A stretch of 64,000 nt of DNA from Kitasatospora sp. NBC_01246 (GCF_036226505.1 NZ_CP108484.1:8031501-8095500), one strand, 5' to 3'. Positions 10,064 to 20,730 are shown, numbered from the stretch's first letter. Notes: generated by a model not told the origin, from the sequence alone. Made by a program: numbers and translations.

Positions 10064-11634
10064 ACCCCGAGCCCTCCGCCGCCGACCGGCCCGGGCAGCA
10101 GGCCCGCCGGCTCGCCGCCCAGAGCGCGGGACCCGGCGGGCGCCCGGTACGGCGGCTCGCCGGCCCGGCCGCCGGCCCCGGTGCGCGCCCCACCCGCGGC
10201 CGCCCGGCCCGGACCGCCCGGACCGGAGGGCCGACCGGTACGCGGTCCGGCCTGGGCGCCGGCCCGCGCACCGGCCCGGACACCGCCCGGCGGACTGCCA
10301 CCCGGGGCCCGGAGCAGGCCGCCGCGCGCCTGGTCGCCCGCAGCGCCCGGGCCACCGCGGCCGGCCTGCCGAGCACCCCGCCCTCCCCGCACTGGCGCCC
10401 CGGCGAGCGGACCCTGCGCCTGCTCACCGTCGCCACCGTCGCGGCTGTCGCCGCGCTGGCCACCGGCCACGCCTGGCTGCTCGCGCTGGCCGCCGGCCCG
10501 GCCGTCCTGCTCGCCCTGGCGGCCCCGGGCACCGGCCGGCCGTCCCGGCTGGCCGCCGAGAACAGCGTCGAGCCGAGCCGCTGCCTGGAGGGCGAGCCGA
10601 TCACCGTACGGGTCACCGTCCGCCACGACGGACGGATCGGCCGGCTCGACCCGGCCGTCGCCCTCGGCCCCGGCGTCGCCCTGACGGCGGTGACCGTCGG
10701 CGCCACCGAGGTCGACCTGGTGCTCCGAGCCGAACGCTGGGGCCGCTGGACCCTGGGCAGCGTCGACATCGACGTCTACGACGCCGGCGGTCTGGCCCGC
10801 CGGACGGTGCGCACCGACCTCGGCACGGTGGACGTCTTCCCGGTACCGAGCGCGGCCCGACTCACCCCGATCCCGGTACGGCTGCCCGAACGACTCGGCG
10901 AGCACACCACCGCGCACGAGGGCACCGGCGTCGAGGTCGTCGGAGTGCGCCCGCACGTGCCCGGTGAGCGCCAGCGGCGCATCCACTGGCCGTCGACCAC
11001 CCGCCGCGACGCCGTCCAGATCAACCAGTTCGCGGCGGAGCGGGCCGCCGACGCGGTCGTCCTGCTGGACACGCTGGCCGACTTCCTGGACGCGGCCACC
11101 GGCCGGTCCAGCCTCGACGAGACGCTGCGCGCGGCCGGCGGTCTGACCCGCGCCTACCTGCGCCGGCACGACCGGGTCGGCCTGATCGCGGTCGGCGGGA
11201 AGCTGCGCTGGCTCGCCGCGGGCAGCGGGGACCGGCACTTCTACCGGATGGTGGAGAGCGTGCTGGAGGTCCGTCAGGACCGGGGCCACCGCGGCCCCCT
11301 GGTGCCCCGGCTCCCGGCGGCGGCGCTGCCCGGCCACGCGCTGGTGTACGCCTTCACCTCCCTCGCCGACCAGCGCATCCTGGACGTGCTCGGCCAGGTC
11401 CGCGACCGCGGCAACCCGCTGGTCGTGGTGGAGGTCCCGGCCGGCGAACCGGCGGTGGAGCCCGGTGACGAGATCGGCGCGGTGGCCCTGCGGCTCTGGC
11501 ACGCCGAACGCGAGGCGATGCGCTCGGCGCTGCGCGCCCGCGGCATCCCGGTGGCCCGCTACACCCCGGGCGAGGCGCTCGACCTGGCGCTCGCGCCACT
11601 GCTGCGCCGCCGGATCGGGGGAGGAGCCCGATGA
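10060..11634 (+). CDS. DUF58 domain-containing protein
   Basis: 524 residues from GTG 10060, overlapping the MoxR stop (GTGA). The first ~110 residues are an unusually long Arg/Pro/Gly-rich, probably disordered cytoplasmic tail. Two membrane segments follow (LLTVATVAAVAALATG, WLLALAAGPAVLLALAA). DUF58 proper is at about 285-420: GVEVVGVRPHVPGERQRRIHWPSTTRR, then VVLLDT resembling a degenerate VWA MIDAS. Expected partner of the MoxR ATPase. Confidence 0.88.
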   Translation: MNPEPSAADRPGQQARRLAAQSAGPGGRPVRRLAGPAAGPGARPTRGRPARTARTGGPTGTRSGLGAGPRTGPDTARRTATRGPEQAAARLVARSARATAAGLPSTPPSPHWRPGERTLRLLTVATVAAVAALATGHAWLLALAAGPAVLLALAAPGTGRPSRLAAENSVEPSRCLEGEPITVRVTVRHDGRIGRLDPAVALGPGVALTAVTVGATEVDLVLRAERWGRWTLGSVDIDVYDAGGLARRTVRTDLGTVDVFPVPSAARLTPIPVRLPERLGEHTTAHEGTGVEVVGVRPHVPGERQRRIHWPSTTRRDAVQINQFAAERAADAVVLLDTLADFLDAATGRSSLDETLRAAGGLTRAYLRRHDRVGLIAVGGKLRWLAAGSGDRHFYRMVESVLEVRQDRGHRGPLVPRLPAAALPGHALVYAFTSLADQRILDVLGQVRDRGNPLVVVEVPAGEPAVEPGDEIGAVALRLWHAEREAMRSALRARGIPVARYTPGEALDLALAPLLRRRIGGGAR

Positions 11635-12272
11635 CCACCGTCGACGACACCCCGACCGCCGCCCCGACCGCGGTCGCTGATTCGGTCGCTGCCGAGCCTG
11701 GGATCGCGCCCGCCGCCCGGTGGGTCGGGTGGGCCGAGCGGGCCGCGCTGCGCTGCACCGGCGTCGCGCTGGCGCTCACCGCCGCCGGGGTCGGCGGCAC
11801 CGTCGACGGCGCGGTGGACCGGTTCGGCCCGGTCGCCGCGGTCGTCGCCGCGGTCTTCGCCCTCTGGGCCGCCCCGCCGCTGGACGAGCCGCCGCGCCGC
11901 CCGCACAGCTGGCCCGGTCGGCTCGCCGCGTCGCGCAGCACCGTGCTGGCGGCCGGGAGCGTGCTGCTGGCCGCGCTGGGCGAGCCCCCGTTCGGCGACA
12001 TCGCGGCGGTGGCCGCGCTCCTGATCGGCTACCTGCTGCTGGTCGACGTCCTCGGCCCGCAGCGCGACCGCGTCCGGCCCGTGCACGCACTGGCCGCCCT
12101 CGCCGCGTCCGGCCTGGTCCTGTCCGTCGCCCTCGCGTCGACCGGCGCGGGGGAGTGGTCGCGCCCGATCGCCCTGGCCGGCCTGGCGGCCGCGGCCTGG
12201 GGCGTCACCCAGGCGCTCCGACCCCGGCCCGGCCCCCGGGCACGGCCGACGGAGCCGCACCCCGGCGACTGA
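11631..12272 (+). CDS. integral membrane protein, last gene of the MoxR/DUF58 operon
   Basis: 213 residues; ATGA overlap with the DUF58 gene and GGGGGAGGAG upstream. About five hydrophobic segments, such as CTGVALALTAAGVGG, FGPVAAVVAAVFALWA, STVLAAGSVLLAALG, AAVAALLIGYLLLVDVLG and ALAALAASGLVLSVAL. No catalytic motif. Function unknown; position suggests a membrane subunit of the same complex. Confidence 0.75.
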   Translation: MTTVDDTPTAAPTAVADSVAAEPGIAPAARWVGWAERAALRCTGVALALTAAGVGGTVDGAVDRFGPVAAVVAAVFALWAAPPLDEPPRRPHSWPGRLAASRSTVLAAGSVLLAALGEPPFGDIAAVAALLIGYLLLVDVLGPQRDRVRPVHALAALAASGLVLSVALASTGAGEWSRPIALAGLAAAAWGVTQALRPRPGPRARPTEPHPGD

Positions 12273-12291
12273 GCGCCCGCGGGCCCGCGCC

Positions 12292-12572
12292 GGGTCGCCG
12301 GTCGCCCGGTGCCGGGGTGTTCCGCCGTCGCCGTGCGCGCCCCGGGACCGAGCCGGGTGGCCGTGTGCGGCGCTCCGGGCACCGGCCCGGGCCGGGCTGC
12401 GCCGCCTCCCCGACTCGCCCCGCCGGCGCCGCTCGCGCGGGGTGCTCCGGTGCCCGGGGTCGCCGGTCGCCCGGTGCCGGGGTGTTCCGCCGTCGCCGTG
12501 CGCGCCCCGGTCGTGCGCCCCCCGACTCGCCCCGCCGGGCGCCGCTCGTGCCGGATGCTCCGGTGCCCGGGG
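12292..12572. repeat. imperfect 165-bp tandem duplication before pgm
   Basis: A 54-bp stretch at 12292-12345 recurs without mismatch at 12457-12510 (offset 165), and the following ACTCGCCCCGCCGG...GTGCTCCGGTGCCC block at about 12408-12459 recurs with changes at about 12518-12571. The second copy has lost roughly 50 bp from its middle. The 413-bp gap 12273-12685 otherwise shows no credible gene. Confidence 0.85.
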
Positions 12573-12685
12573 GTCGCCCCGTGTGGGCCGAAGGTCGCGC
12601 GCTGGCTACGATCGGTGAGCACGGGGCAGAAGGATGCGCCGGGCCGCGCGGCCGGCGCACGGCGAGGAACACTGTGGGAGAGACG

Positions 12686-14335
<1,650 letters not shown>

Positions 14336-14343
14336 CCTCCCGC

Positions 14344-14370
14344 TCCGCACCTGCCGTTCCGCACCTGCCG
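14344..14370. repeat. 14-bp period direct repeat after the pgm stop
   Basis: TCCGCACCTGCCG at 14344-14356 and again at 14358-14370, starting 8 bases past the pgm stop codon. Confidence 0.9.
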
Positions 14371-14373
14371 CTT

Positions 14374-14403
14374 CGCGGCGCCGGGCCCCGGCCCGGCGCC
14401 GCG
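14374..14403. terminator. bidirectional terminator hairpin between convergent genes
   Basis: A perfect 14-bp stem (14374-14387 with 14390-14403) with a 2-base loop, all G/C, between pgm and the convergent membrane protein gene. No T-run, as is common in actinomycetes. Confidence 0.75.
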
Positions 14404-14427
14404 GGGAGCCGGCGGCCCGTCCGGGGC

Positions 14428-15273
14428 TCAGGGCCCGGCGGTGGCGGGTTGCTCGGCGTCACCGAAGCGCGCCAGGGTCAGTGCGCCCAGGACCGCGGCG
14501 GCGAACCCGGCGACGGCGAGCGGCGTCGCGTCGTGACGGGTGTGGTCGCCGAGCAGCAGCACCCCGACGATCGCGGGGCCCAGGGTCTCGCCGAGCACCA
14601 TCGCCGCCGTCGCGGCGGTGACCGACCCGCTCTGCATGGCCCAGGTGAGCGCGGTGAAGCCGCCCAGCCCGGCGACGGCGATCGCGTACGCCGAGGGTTC
14701 GCCGAACAGCTCCGGCAGCCGTGCCCCCGGCAGGACCCGGACCGCGACGCCCACCACCCCGAACTGCAGACCGGCCACCAGGCCGAGCAGCGGGGCGCGC
14801 CGCGCCCCGGCCAGGTGGACCACCGCCCACCCCACGGCTGTCAGGGCGACCGAGACGAGCAGCACGCCGAGGCGCAGCGGCTGGTCGCCGGACCCGCGGC
14901 CGTCGTGTCCGGCGGTGAGCGCGAGGACGCAGAGCCCGGCGCAGACCGAGGCCACCCCGATCCACTCGCTGCGCCGCAGCCGGATCCGCAGCACCCGGGA
15001 CGCCCCCACGGCGGTGACGGCGAGGGCGGAGGCCAGGGCGGCCTCGACCTCGTAGAGCGGCAGCCGCTCCAGCGCGACCAGCTCGGCGGCGAACCCGAGC
15101 ATGTCCATTCCGACACCCACCAGGAACGGCCACTGGCGGAACGCCCCGGCGAGCGCGGCGGCCTCGCCCGCGTGGTGGCCCACCGCGGCGCGGCGCGCGC
15201 CCACCGCCTGGAGGACGGTGGCCGAGCCGGTGAGGAGGGCGGCCAGGAGCGCCGCCAGCAGGCCGAGGAGCAT
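14428..15273 (-). CDS. multi-spanning membrane protein, DMT/EamA-like transporter
   Basis: 281 residues with nine or ten hydrophobic segments, from MLLGLLAALLAALLTGSATVLQAVGARRA to the C-terminal AVAGFAAAVLGALTLARFG. The two-fold pattern and short loops with a small-residue motif (LVALERLPLYEVEAALASALAVTAV, resembling the EamA repeat) suggest a drug/metabolite-type transporter. Substrate unknown; a purely structural call. Confidence 0.7.
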   Translation of the reverse strand: MLLGLLAALLAALLTGSATVLQAVGARRAAVGHHAGEAAALAGAFRQWPFLVGVGMDMLGFAAELVALERLPLYEVEAALASALAVTAVGASRVLRIRLRRSEWIGVASVCAGLCVLALTAGHDGRGSGDQPLRLGVLLVSVALTAVGWAVVHLAGARRAPLLGLVAGLQFGVVGVAVRVLPGARLPELFGEPSAYAIAVAGLGGFTALTWAMQSGSVTAATAAMVLGETLGPAIVGVLLLGDHTRHDATPLAVAGFAAAVLGALTLARFGDAEQPATAGP

Positions 15274-15536
15274 GGGCCGACGCTACGGATCCGGGGCCGG
15301 GCGGGCACCCGGCTCGCCGGTCGCGGGGGCCGGATCGCCGCCGCCGTCACCCGCCCGGACGTGCCCCGGTGCGACCGGGACGGACGGTCGGCCCGCCGCG
15401 TCCCGCGAGCGCGTCCCGCCGCGTGACACCGCTGATCGACGTACCGTCACACATGCGCCTGACGATGTGTCGGCCGATCGGCGGGGGTCGACCGGCGGGT
15501 CTGTTTCCGGCCCGGTGACTGGTTGTCATGCGCAGA

Positions 15537-15565
15537 TTCGACAGCAAGTTACTTTTCGGTAATCT
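15537..15565 (+). promoter_or_regulatory. promoter of the phospholipase D gene
   Basis: TTCGAC (15537-15542), a 17-base spacer and TAATCT (15560-15565), in an AT-richer patch, 50 bases before the GTG start. The rest of the 341-base gap 15274-15614 shows no gene, only a short inverted repeat ACACAT/ATGTGT at 15449-15470. Confidence 0.65.
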
Positions 15566-15614
15566 CAGGGTGTCCCGCGGGTGAACCACCCGCCGCTCCC
15601 TGAAGGAACCTCAC

Positions 15615-17267
15615 GTGCGCCTCCCCTGGTCCCGCCGGTCCGGCCGCCTCGTCCGCTCGGCCCTGGCCGTCGCCGCAGCCACCACCCTGTTCGCCGCCGT
15701 CCCGCCTCCGTCGGCCCTCGCGGCCCCCGCCGAGGGTGCCACCGCCGACGGCGGGACGGCCCACCTCGACGCCGTCGAGCGTGCGCTGCGCGAGGTGTCA
15801 CCCGGTCTGGAGGGCTCGGTCTGGGAGCGCACCGAGGGCAACGCGCTGGCCGGCACCGCCGACGATCCGGCCGGCTGGCTGCTCCAGACGCCCGGCTGCT
15901 GGGGTGACGCCGGCTGCGCCGACCGCCGGGGCACCCGTGCGCTGCTGGCCAGGATGCAGGCGGACGTCGCCTCGGCCACCCGGACGGTCGACGTCTCCAC
16001 CCTCGCGCCGTTCCCCAACGGCGGCTTCCAGGACGCGCTGGTGGCGGGGCTCAAGGCCTCGGTCGCGGCCGGCCACCGCCCCCAGGTGCGGATCCTGGTG
16101 GGCGCGGCGCCGCTCTACAACGCCAACGTCCTCCCCTCCCGCTACCGCGACGAGCTGCTGGCCAGGCTCGGCCCCGCGGCCGGCTCGGTGACGCTGAACG
16201 TCGCCTCGATGACCACCTCCCGCACGGCGTTCTCCTGGAACCACTCCAAGCTGCTGGTGGTCGACGGCCGGAGCGTGATCGCCGGTGGCATCAACGGGTG
16301 GAAGGACGACTACCTGGACACCGCGCACCCCGTCTCGGACGTCGACCTCGCCCTGACCGGCCCGGCCGCCACCTCGGCCGCGCGCTACCTGGACACCCTG
16401 TGGGCGTGGACCTGCGGCCGCACCGGCCTGTTCGACAACGCGTGGTTCGCCTCCTCCGACGGCGGTGCCTGCCGGCCCTCGATGGAGCGGGACACCAACC
16501 CCGCCGCGCCCGCCACCGGCAGCGTTCCGGTGATCGCCGTCGGCGGCCTGGGTGTCGGCGTCAAGGCCGCGGACCCCGCCTCGGCCTACCGGCCCGCCCC
16601 GGTCGCCGGGGTGTCCGAGACCCAGTGCGGTCCGCTGGCCCTGCACGACAACACCAACGCCGACCGCGACTACGAGACGGTCAATCCCGAGGAGAACGCC
16701 CTGCGCGCGCTCGTCGGCAGTGCGAGCAGCCACATCGAGATCTCCCAGCAGGACATGAACGGCACCTGCCCGCCGCTGCCGCGCTACGACGCCCGGCTCT
16801 ACGACCTGCTGGCCGCCAAGCTGGTGGCCGGGGTCAAGGTGCGGATCGTGGTCAGCGACCCGGCGAACCGGGGCGCGGTCGGCAGCGGGGGCTACTCGCA
16901 GATCAAGTCGCTCTCCGAGGTCTCCGACGTGCTGCGGGCCCGGCTGACCCGGCTGACCGGCGACCCGGCGAAGGCGGGCGCCGCGCTCTGCGGCAACCTC
17001 CAGCTCGCGTCCTTCCGCGCCGCGCCGACCGCCACCTGGGCGGACGGGCACCCGTACGCGCTGCACCACAAGCTGGTCGCGGTCGACGGCTCGGCCTTCT
17101 ACGTCGGGTCGAAGAACCTCTACCCGGCCTGGCTGCAGGACTTCGGCTACGTGGTCGAGGACAAGGGCGCGGCGGCCCAGCTGGACCGCGACCTGCTGGC
17201 GCCGGAGTGGACGTACTCGCAGGCCGCCGCGACCGTCGACTGGACGACCGGGCTCTGCCGGGCTTGA
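15615..17267 (+). CDS. secreted phospholipase D
   Basis: 550 residues from GTG 15615 with AAGGAA 6 bases upstream. Signal peptide residues 1-36 (RRSGRLVRSALAVAAATTLFAA...ALA). Two HKD catalytic motifs: NHSKLLVVDG (His210, Lys212, Asp217) and HHKLVAVDG (His484, Lys486, Asp491), each followed by the conserved GG/GS-N turn. This is the architecture of the classical Streptomyces PLDs, which hydrolyse or transphosphatidylate phosphatidylcholine outside the cell. Several Cys pairs suggest disulfides. Monocistronic. Confidence 0.95.
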   Translation: MRLPWSRRSGRLVRSALAVAAATTLFAAVPPPSALAAPAEGATADGGTAHLDAVERALREVSPGLEGSVWERTEGNALAGTADDPAGWLLQTPGCWGDAGCADRRGTRALLARMQADVASATRTVDVSTLAPFPNGGFQDALVAGLKASVAAGHRPQVRILVGAAPLYNANVLPSRYRDELLARLGPAAGSVTLNVASMTTSRTAFSWNHSKLLVVDGRSVIAGGINGWKDDYLDTAHPVSDVDLALTGPAATSAARYLDTLWAWTCGRTGLFDNAWFASSDGGACRPSMERDTNPAAPATGSVPVIAVGGLGVGVKAADPASAYRPAPVAGVSETQCGPLALHDNTNADRDYETVNPEENALRALVGSASSHIEISQQDMNGTCPPLPRYDARLYDLLAAKLVAGVKVRIVVSDPANRGAVGSGGYSQIKSLSEVSDVLRARLTRLTGDPAKAGAALCGNLQLASFRAAPTATWADGHPYALHHKLVAVDGSAFYVGSKNLYPAWLQDFGYVVEDKGAAAQLDRDLLAPEWTYSQAAATVDWTTGLCRA

Positions 17268-17352
17268 TCCTCGGACCCCAGGACCACACCTGACGGTCGG
17301 TTCGCGCCCGCCCGCCCCCGCCCCGCCGGCGGGTGGCCCCGGCCCCGGGCGG

Positions 17353-17649
17353 TCAGCCGGCGTCCCGGTGCCCGGGCGCGCCCTCGGTCCACCGGTCCTG
17401 GACGGGCTCCCGGCCGCGGCAGGGGAGGTGCCGGTTCAGCGCGTCGCCGCAGTTGGCGGCCACCGCGCGGCGCAGCAGGGCGGTCAGCCGGGCGGTGACC
17501 GGGCGGACCAGCCCGAGCAGGAGGGCGATGGCCCGGCGGTCGAGGCGTTCGACGGCCGCGGCCAGGGCTCGGCCCCCGTGCACCAGAGCGGTACAGGTCA
17601 GGGCGGTGCGGCGGGCGGCATGGTGCGAGAGTCTGCGGAACCGGTTCAC
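17353..17649 (-). CDS. small hypothetical protein
   Basis: 98 residues from GTG 17649 (VNRFRRLSHHAARRTA). The frame is supported mainly by third-position GC close to 100% with ordinary first and second positions. The middle is amphipathic (AAAVERLDRRAIALLLGLVRPVTARLTALLRRAV), the end polar with two Cys (NCGDALNRHLPCRGRE). No clear ribosome site, so the start is uncertain. It fills most of the gap between phospholipase D and the LysR gene. Confidence 0.45.
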   Translation of the reverse strand: MNRFRRLSHHAARRTALTCTALVHGGRALAAAVERLDRRAIALLLGLVRPVTARLTALLRRAVAANCGDALNRHLPCRGREPVQDRWTEGAPGHRDAG

Positions 17650-17810
17650 ATGGATGCAACATTCCGGCCACCCGGCCGGTTCTGGCCGGTTTCCCCTCCC
17701 TGGTGGCGAACGATTCGGCACGCGCCTCCCCCGTACCCGGCCCGCCGTGGCGCACGCGGTGGCGCGTGCGCTGGCGCGACGGTGGCGCGAGCGGCGGCCG
17801 GCGGCTCTCC

Positions 17811-17873
17811 TCAGCCGCCCTGGAGCTCAGCCGTCCTGGAGCTCAGCCGTCCTGGAGGTCAGTCGCTCTGGAG
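17811..17873. repeat. 16-bp tandem repeat x3.5 over the LysR stop codon
   Basis: Unit TCAGCCGTCCTGGAGC (plus strand), the last copy diverged and containing the reverse-complement TGA stop (17859-17861) of the minus-strand LysR gene. Confidence 0.85.
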
Positions 17874-18761
17874 CGTGCCCGCCTCCTGGCGGATCAGCTC
17901 GCGCAGCGCCGCCAGCCGGGGCCGGCCGTCGTCGAGCCGCCACTGCATCTCCAGCGGCAGGGTGGCCCGGCCGGCGAGCGGGACGGTGACCACCTCCTCG
18001 GTGAGGTGACCGGTCATCGAGCGGGGGACGAGCGAGAACGCCCGGTTCTGGGAGAGCAGGTAGAGCCGTGAGCCGACGATGCGCGGCGGGCTCACCAGGA
18101 CCGGCGGCTCCACGCCGTGCTCGGAGCAGAGTCCGAGGACGTGGTCGTAGTAGCGCGGGTGCTGCTCGCGGGGCCAGAGCAGCAGCGGGAGGTCCCGCAG
18201 CTCGGACAGCCGGACGGCGTCGCGCCCGGCCAGCGGGTGGTCGCGGCCCAGCGCGACCCGGACGGGCTCGTCGGCGAGGGTCTCCCGCCGGTAGCCGGGC
18301 ACCTCGTCGAGGAAGCGGCCCAGGCCGATGTCGGCCAGCTCGGCGGCCAGCGTCGAGGAGACGCGGCCGGTGTCGACGGCGAGCTCCGCGGTGTCCAGCG
18401 CGGGCAGTTCGCGCTCGGCCCGGCTGACCACGGCGGGCAGCAGCCGGTTCATCACGCTGGGGGAGGCGACGATCCGGGCGGTGCCCGTCCGCGCCTCCTC
18501 GTGCAGCCGGACCCGGGCGAGCAGGGCGGCGGCCTGGCCGAGGAGCCGGGCGCTCTCGTCGGCCATCACCTCGCCCGCCGGGGTGAGGACGACGGCCCGG
18601 CGGCTGCGGTCGAAGAGCTCGACGCCGACCGCCCGCTCCAGCCGGGCGACCTCCTGACTGACCGTCGGCTGCGAGATGTGCAGGCGCTCGGCGGCGCGGC
18701 CGAAGTGCAGACCGTCGGCGACCGCGAGGAAGACTTCGAGCTGACGCAAGGTGAATCCCAT
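17859..18761 (-). CDS. LysR family transcriptional regulator, divergent from psuG
   Basis: 300 residues. N-terminal winged helix-turn-helix, residues 1-60 (TLRQLEVFLAVADGLHFGRAAERLHISQPTVSQEVARLERAVG), then the periplasmic-binding-like effector domain. It is divergent from psuG and the sugar kinase, and an 8-bp-arm palindrome covers its own start codon, so it probably autoregulates and controls pseudouridine catabolism. The effector is inferred from context. The 3' end lies in a tandem repeat that contributes the last residues. Confidence 0.9.
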   Translation of the reverse strand: MGFTLRQLEVFLAVADGLHFGRAAERLHISQPTVSQEVARLERAVGVELFDRSRRAVVLTPAGEVMADESARLLGQAAALLARVRLHEEARTGTARIVASPSVMNRLLPAVVSRAERELPALDTAELAVDTGRVSSTLAAELADIGLGRFLDEVPGYRRETLADEPVRVALGRDHPLAGRDAVRLSELRDLPLLLWPREQHPRYYDHVLGLCSEHGVEPPVLVSPPRIVGSRLYLLSQNRAFSLVPRSMTGHLTEEVVTVPLAGRATLPLEMQWRLDDGRPRLAALRELIRQEAGTLQSD

Positions 18762-18779
18762 AGTCGAAACCCTATGGGA
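18756..18779. promoter_or_regulatory. LysR-type operator (palindrome) at the lysR start
   Basis: TCCCATAG-N8-CTATGGGA is a perfect 8-bp inverted repeat with the T-N11-A core of LysR sites. It includes the LysR ATG (18759-18761 on the minus strand). Confidence 0.65.
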
Positions 18780-18876
18780 AGGCCCGGTACTCCTTCTGGA
18801 TCCCGATGCGAACCGTCCCTAGGCTGACCGGAACTGCCACAGCGTGGTGGCACCCCAGAGAGAGTTCGTGCCTCCC

Positions 18877-19803
18877 ATGAGCGGACTGCCCATCCGGATC
18901 TCCGACGACGTCGCCCGGGCCGTCGCCGACGGCGCGCCCGTCGTCGCCCTGGAGTCGACCATCTTCACGCACGGCCTTCCGCGGCCCCGCAACCTGGAGG
19001 TCGCGCTGGAGGCGGAGGATCGGTTGCGAGCCGCCGGGGTCGTCCCGGCGACGATCGGCGTCTTCGCCGGGGTGCCCACCGTGGGACTCGGCCCGGACCA
19101 GATCAAGGAACTGTCCGAGTCGGACGACCTGGACAAGGCGAGCCTGCGCGACCTGCCGGTGGTCGCCGCGCTGGGCCGGCACGGCGGGACGACCGTCGCG
19201 GCCACCGCCTTCCTCGCCCACCGGGCGGGGATCCGGGTCTTCTCCACCGGCGGGCTGGGCGGCGTGCACTTCGGCGCGGCCGAGAGCTTCGACGAGTCCG
19301 CCGACCTCACCACGCTGGCCGCCACGCCCGTCACCGTGATCAGCGCGGGCGTGAAGTCGATCCTGGACATCCGGGCCACCCTGGAGCGCTTCGAGACGCT
19401 CAACATCCCCGTCATCGGCTACCGGACGCGCCGGTACCCCGGCTTCTACGTCACCGACTCCGGGCACGAGATCGCCTACCGGGTGGACTCCCCGGAGGAG
19501 GCCGCGCGGATCATCGCGGCCCGGGACGGGCTGGAGCTGCCCCAGGCCGTGCTGATCGCCAACCCGGTGGACCCGGCCGAGCAGTTGCCGCCCCAGGAGC
19601 TCGACGCGCTGCTGACCAGGGCCTGGGCCGAGGCCGAGCGCCGGGGCATCACCGGCAACGCCTCGACGCCGTTCCTGCTCGACTTCATCCAGCGCGACAC
19701 GCAGGGCCGCAGCCTGGACGTCAACGTCGCGGTCTACCGGGGCAACGTCCGACTCGGCGGCCGGATCGCCACCGCGCTGGCGGCGCTGCGGGGCGGGGAG
19801 TAG
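18877..19803 (+). CDS. psuG: pseudouridine-5'-phosphate glycosidase
   Basis: 308 residues from ATG 18877; a GTG at 18868 sits closer to the purine-rich AGAGAGAG and is an alternative start. Cleaves pseudouridine 5'-phosphate to uracil and ribose 5-phosphate. Signature stretches are VVALESTIFTHGLPRPRN, GRHGGTTVAATAFLAHRAGI, STGGLGGVHFGA, SAGVKSILDIRATLE and the Mn/phosphate-site region near KSILD. Length matches the family (about 310). It is paired with a PfkB kinase 5 bases downstream that would supply its substrate. Confidence 0.95.
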   Translation: MSGLPIRISDDVARAVADGAPVVALESTIFTHGLPRPRNLEVALEAEDRLRAAGVVPATIGVFAGVPTVGLGPDQIKELSESDDLDKASLRDLPVVAALGRHGGTTVAATAFLAHRAGIRVFSTGGLGGVHFGAAESFDESADLTTLAATPVTVISAGVKSILDIRATLERFETLNIPVIGYRTRRYPGFYVTDSGHEIAYRVDSPEEAARIIAARDGLELPQAVLIANPVDPAEQLPPQELDALLTRAWAEAERRGITGNASTPFLLDFIQRDTQGRSLDVNVAVYRGNVRLGGRIATALAALRGGE

Positions 19804-19808
19804 CGCCG

Positions 19809-20696
19809 GTGATCGAGGTGCTCGGGGTACTCGGCGACCTCGTCGAGGACGTCGTCGTCTGGGTCGACGGGCCGCTGCGGCACGGCACCGACTCCACGGC
19901 CAGGGTCTTCCGGCGGCGCGGCGGCAGCGCGGCGAACGTCGCGGGATTCGCCGCCGGGCAGTGGCCCGCACGGTTCCTCGGCTGCGTCGGCGACGACCCG
20001 GCGGGGGACGCTCTGGTCGCCGAACTGGCGGGCCACGGCGTCGACGTACGGGTCGTCAGGCGGGGGCAGACGGGCAGCATCGTCGTCCTCGTCGACGACG
20101 CCGGGGAGCGGACGATGCTCCCCGACCGGGGCGCGGCCACCCTGCTGGACACCGTGCCGGACGAGTGGCTCGCCGGTCTGACCCACCTGCACGTGCCCGC
20201 CTACTCCTTCGACGGGGAGCCGGTCGGGAGCGCGGCGGCCGACGCCCTGCGGCGGGTGCGCCGGGCGGGCGGCACCACCTCGCTCGACGCCTCCTCGACC
20301 GGCATGCTCGCCGGCTTCGGCCGGGAGCGCTTCCTCGCCCTGGCCGCCGAGTTGACGCCCACCCTGCTGTTCGCCAACCAGGAGGAGGCCGCTCTCCTCG
20401 GGCTTCTGGTGGAGGGCCGGCCCGGCCCGGAGCGGGCCCGGCTGGCGGGCACCACGGTGGTCACCAAGGCCGGCGCGGCGGCGACCACCGTGGACGCGCC
20501 CGGGCGGGCCCCCTTCGCGGTCCCCGTCCCGCCGGTCGGCGAGGTCCGCGACCTCACCGGCGCCGGCGACGCGTTCGCCGCGGGCTTCCTGGCCGGCTTC
20601 CTGGCCGAGGTCGGCCTGCGCGAGGCCACCGAGCGCGGCCACCGCTGCGCCGCCAGGGTGCTGGCCTCGCCCGGGGCGTCCTTCGGCCCCCGCTGA
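19809..20696 (+). CDS. psuK: PfkB family carbohydrate kinase, probable pseudouridine kinase
   Basis: 295 residues from GTG 19809. The PfkB fold is shown by the N-terminal RRRGGSAANVAGFAA motif and the C-terminal ATP/anion-hole motif DLTGAGDAFAAGFLAGF with the catalytic Asp of GAGD. The pairing with psuG makes pseudouridine phosphorylation the best guess for the reaction; a ribokinase-like role on another sugar cannot be excluded from sequence alone. Confidence 0.85.
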   Translation: MIEVLGVLGDLVEDVVVWVDGPLRHGTDSTARVFRRRGGSAANVAGFAAGQWPARFLGCVGDDPAGDALVAELAGHGVDVRVVRRGQTGSIVVLVDDAGERTMLPDRGAATLLDTVPDEWLAGLTHLHVPAYSFDGEPVGSAAADALRRVRRAGGTTSLDASSTGMLAGFGRERFLALAAELTPTLLFANQEEAALLGLLVEGRPGPERARLAGTTVVTKAGAAATTVDAPGRAPFAVPVPPVGEVRDLTGAGDAFAAGFLAGFLAEVGLREATERGHRCAARVLASPGASFGPR

Positions 20697-20730
20697 CCCG
20701 CCCGCCGCCGGTCGGCGGGGGCGGCCCGGA

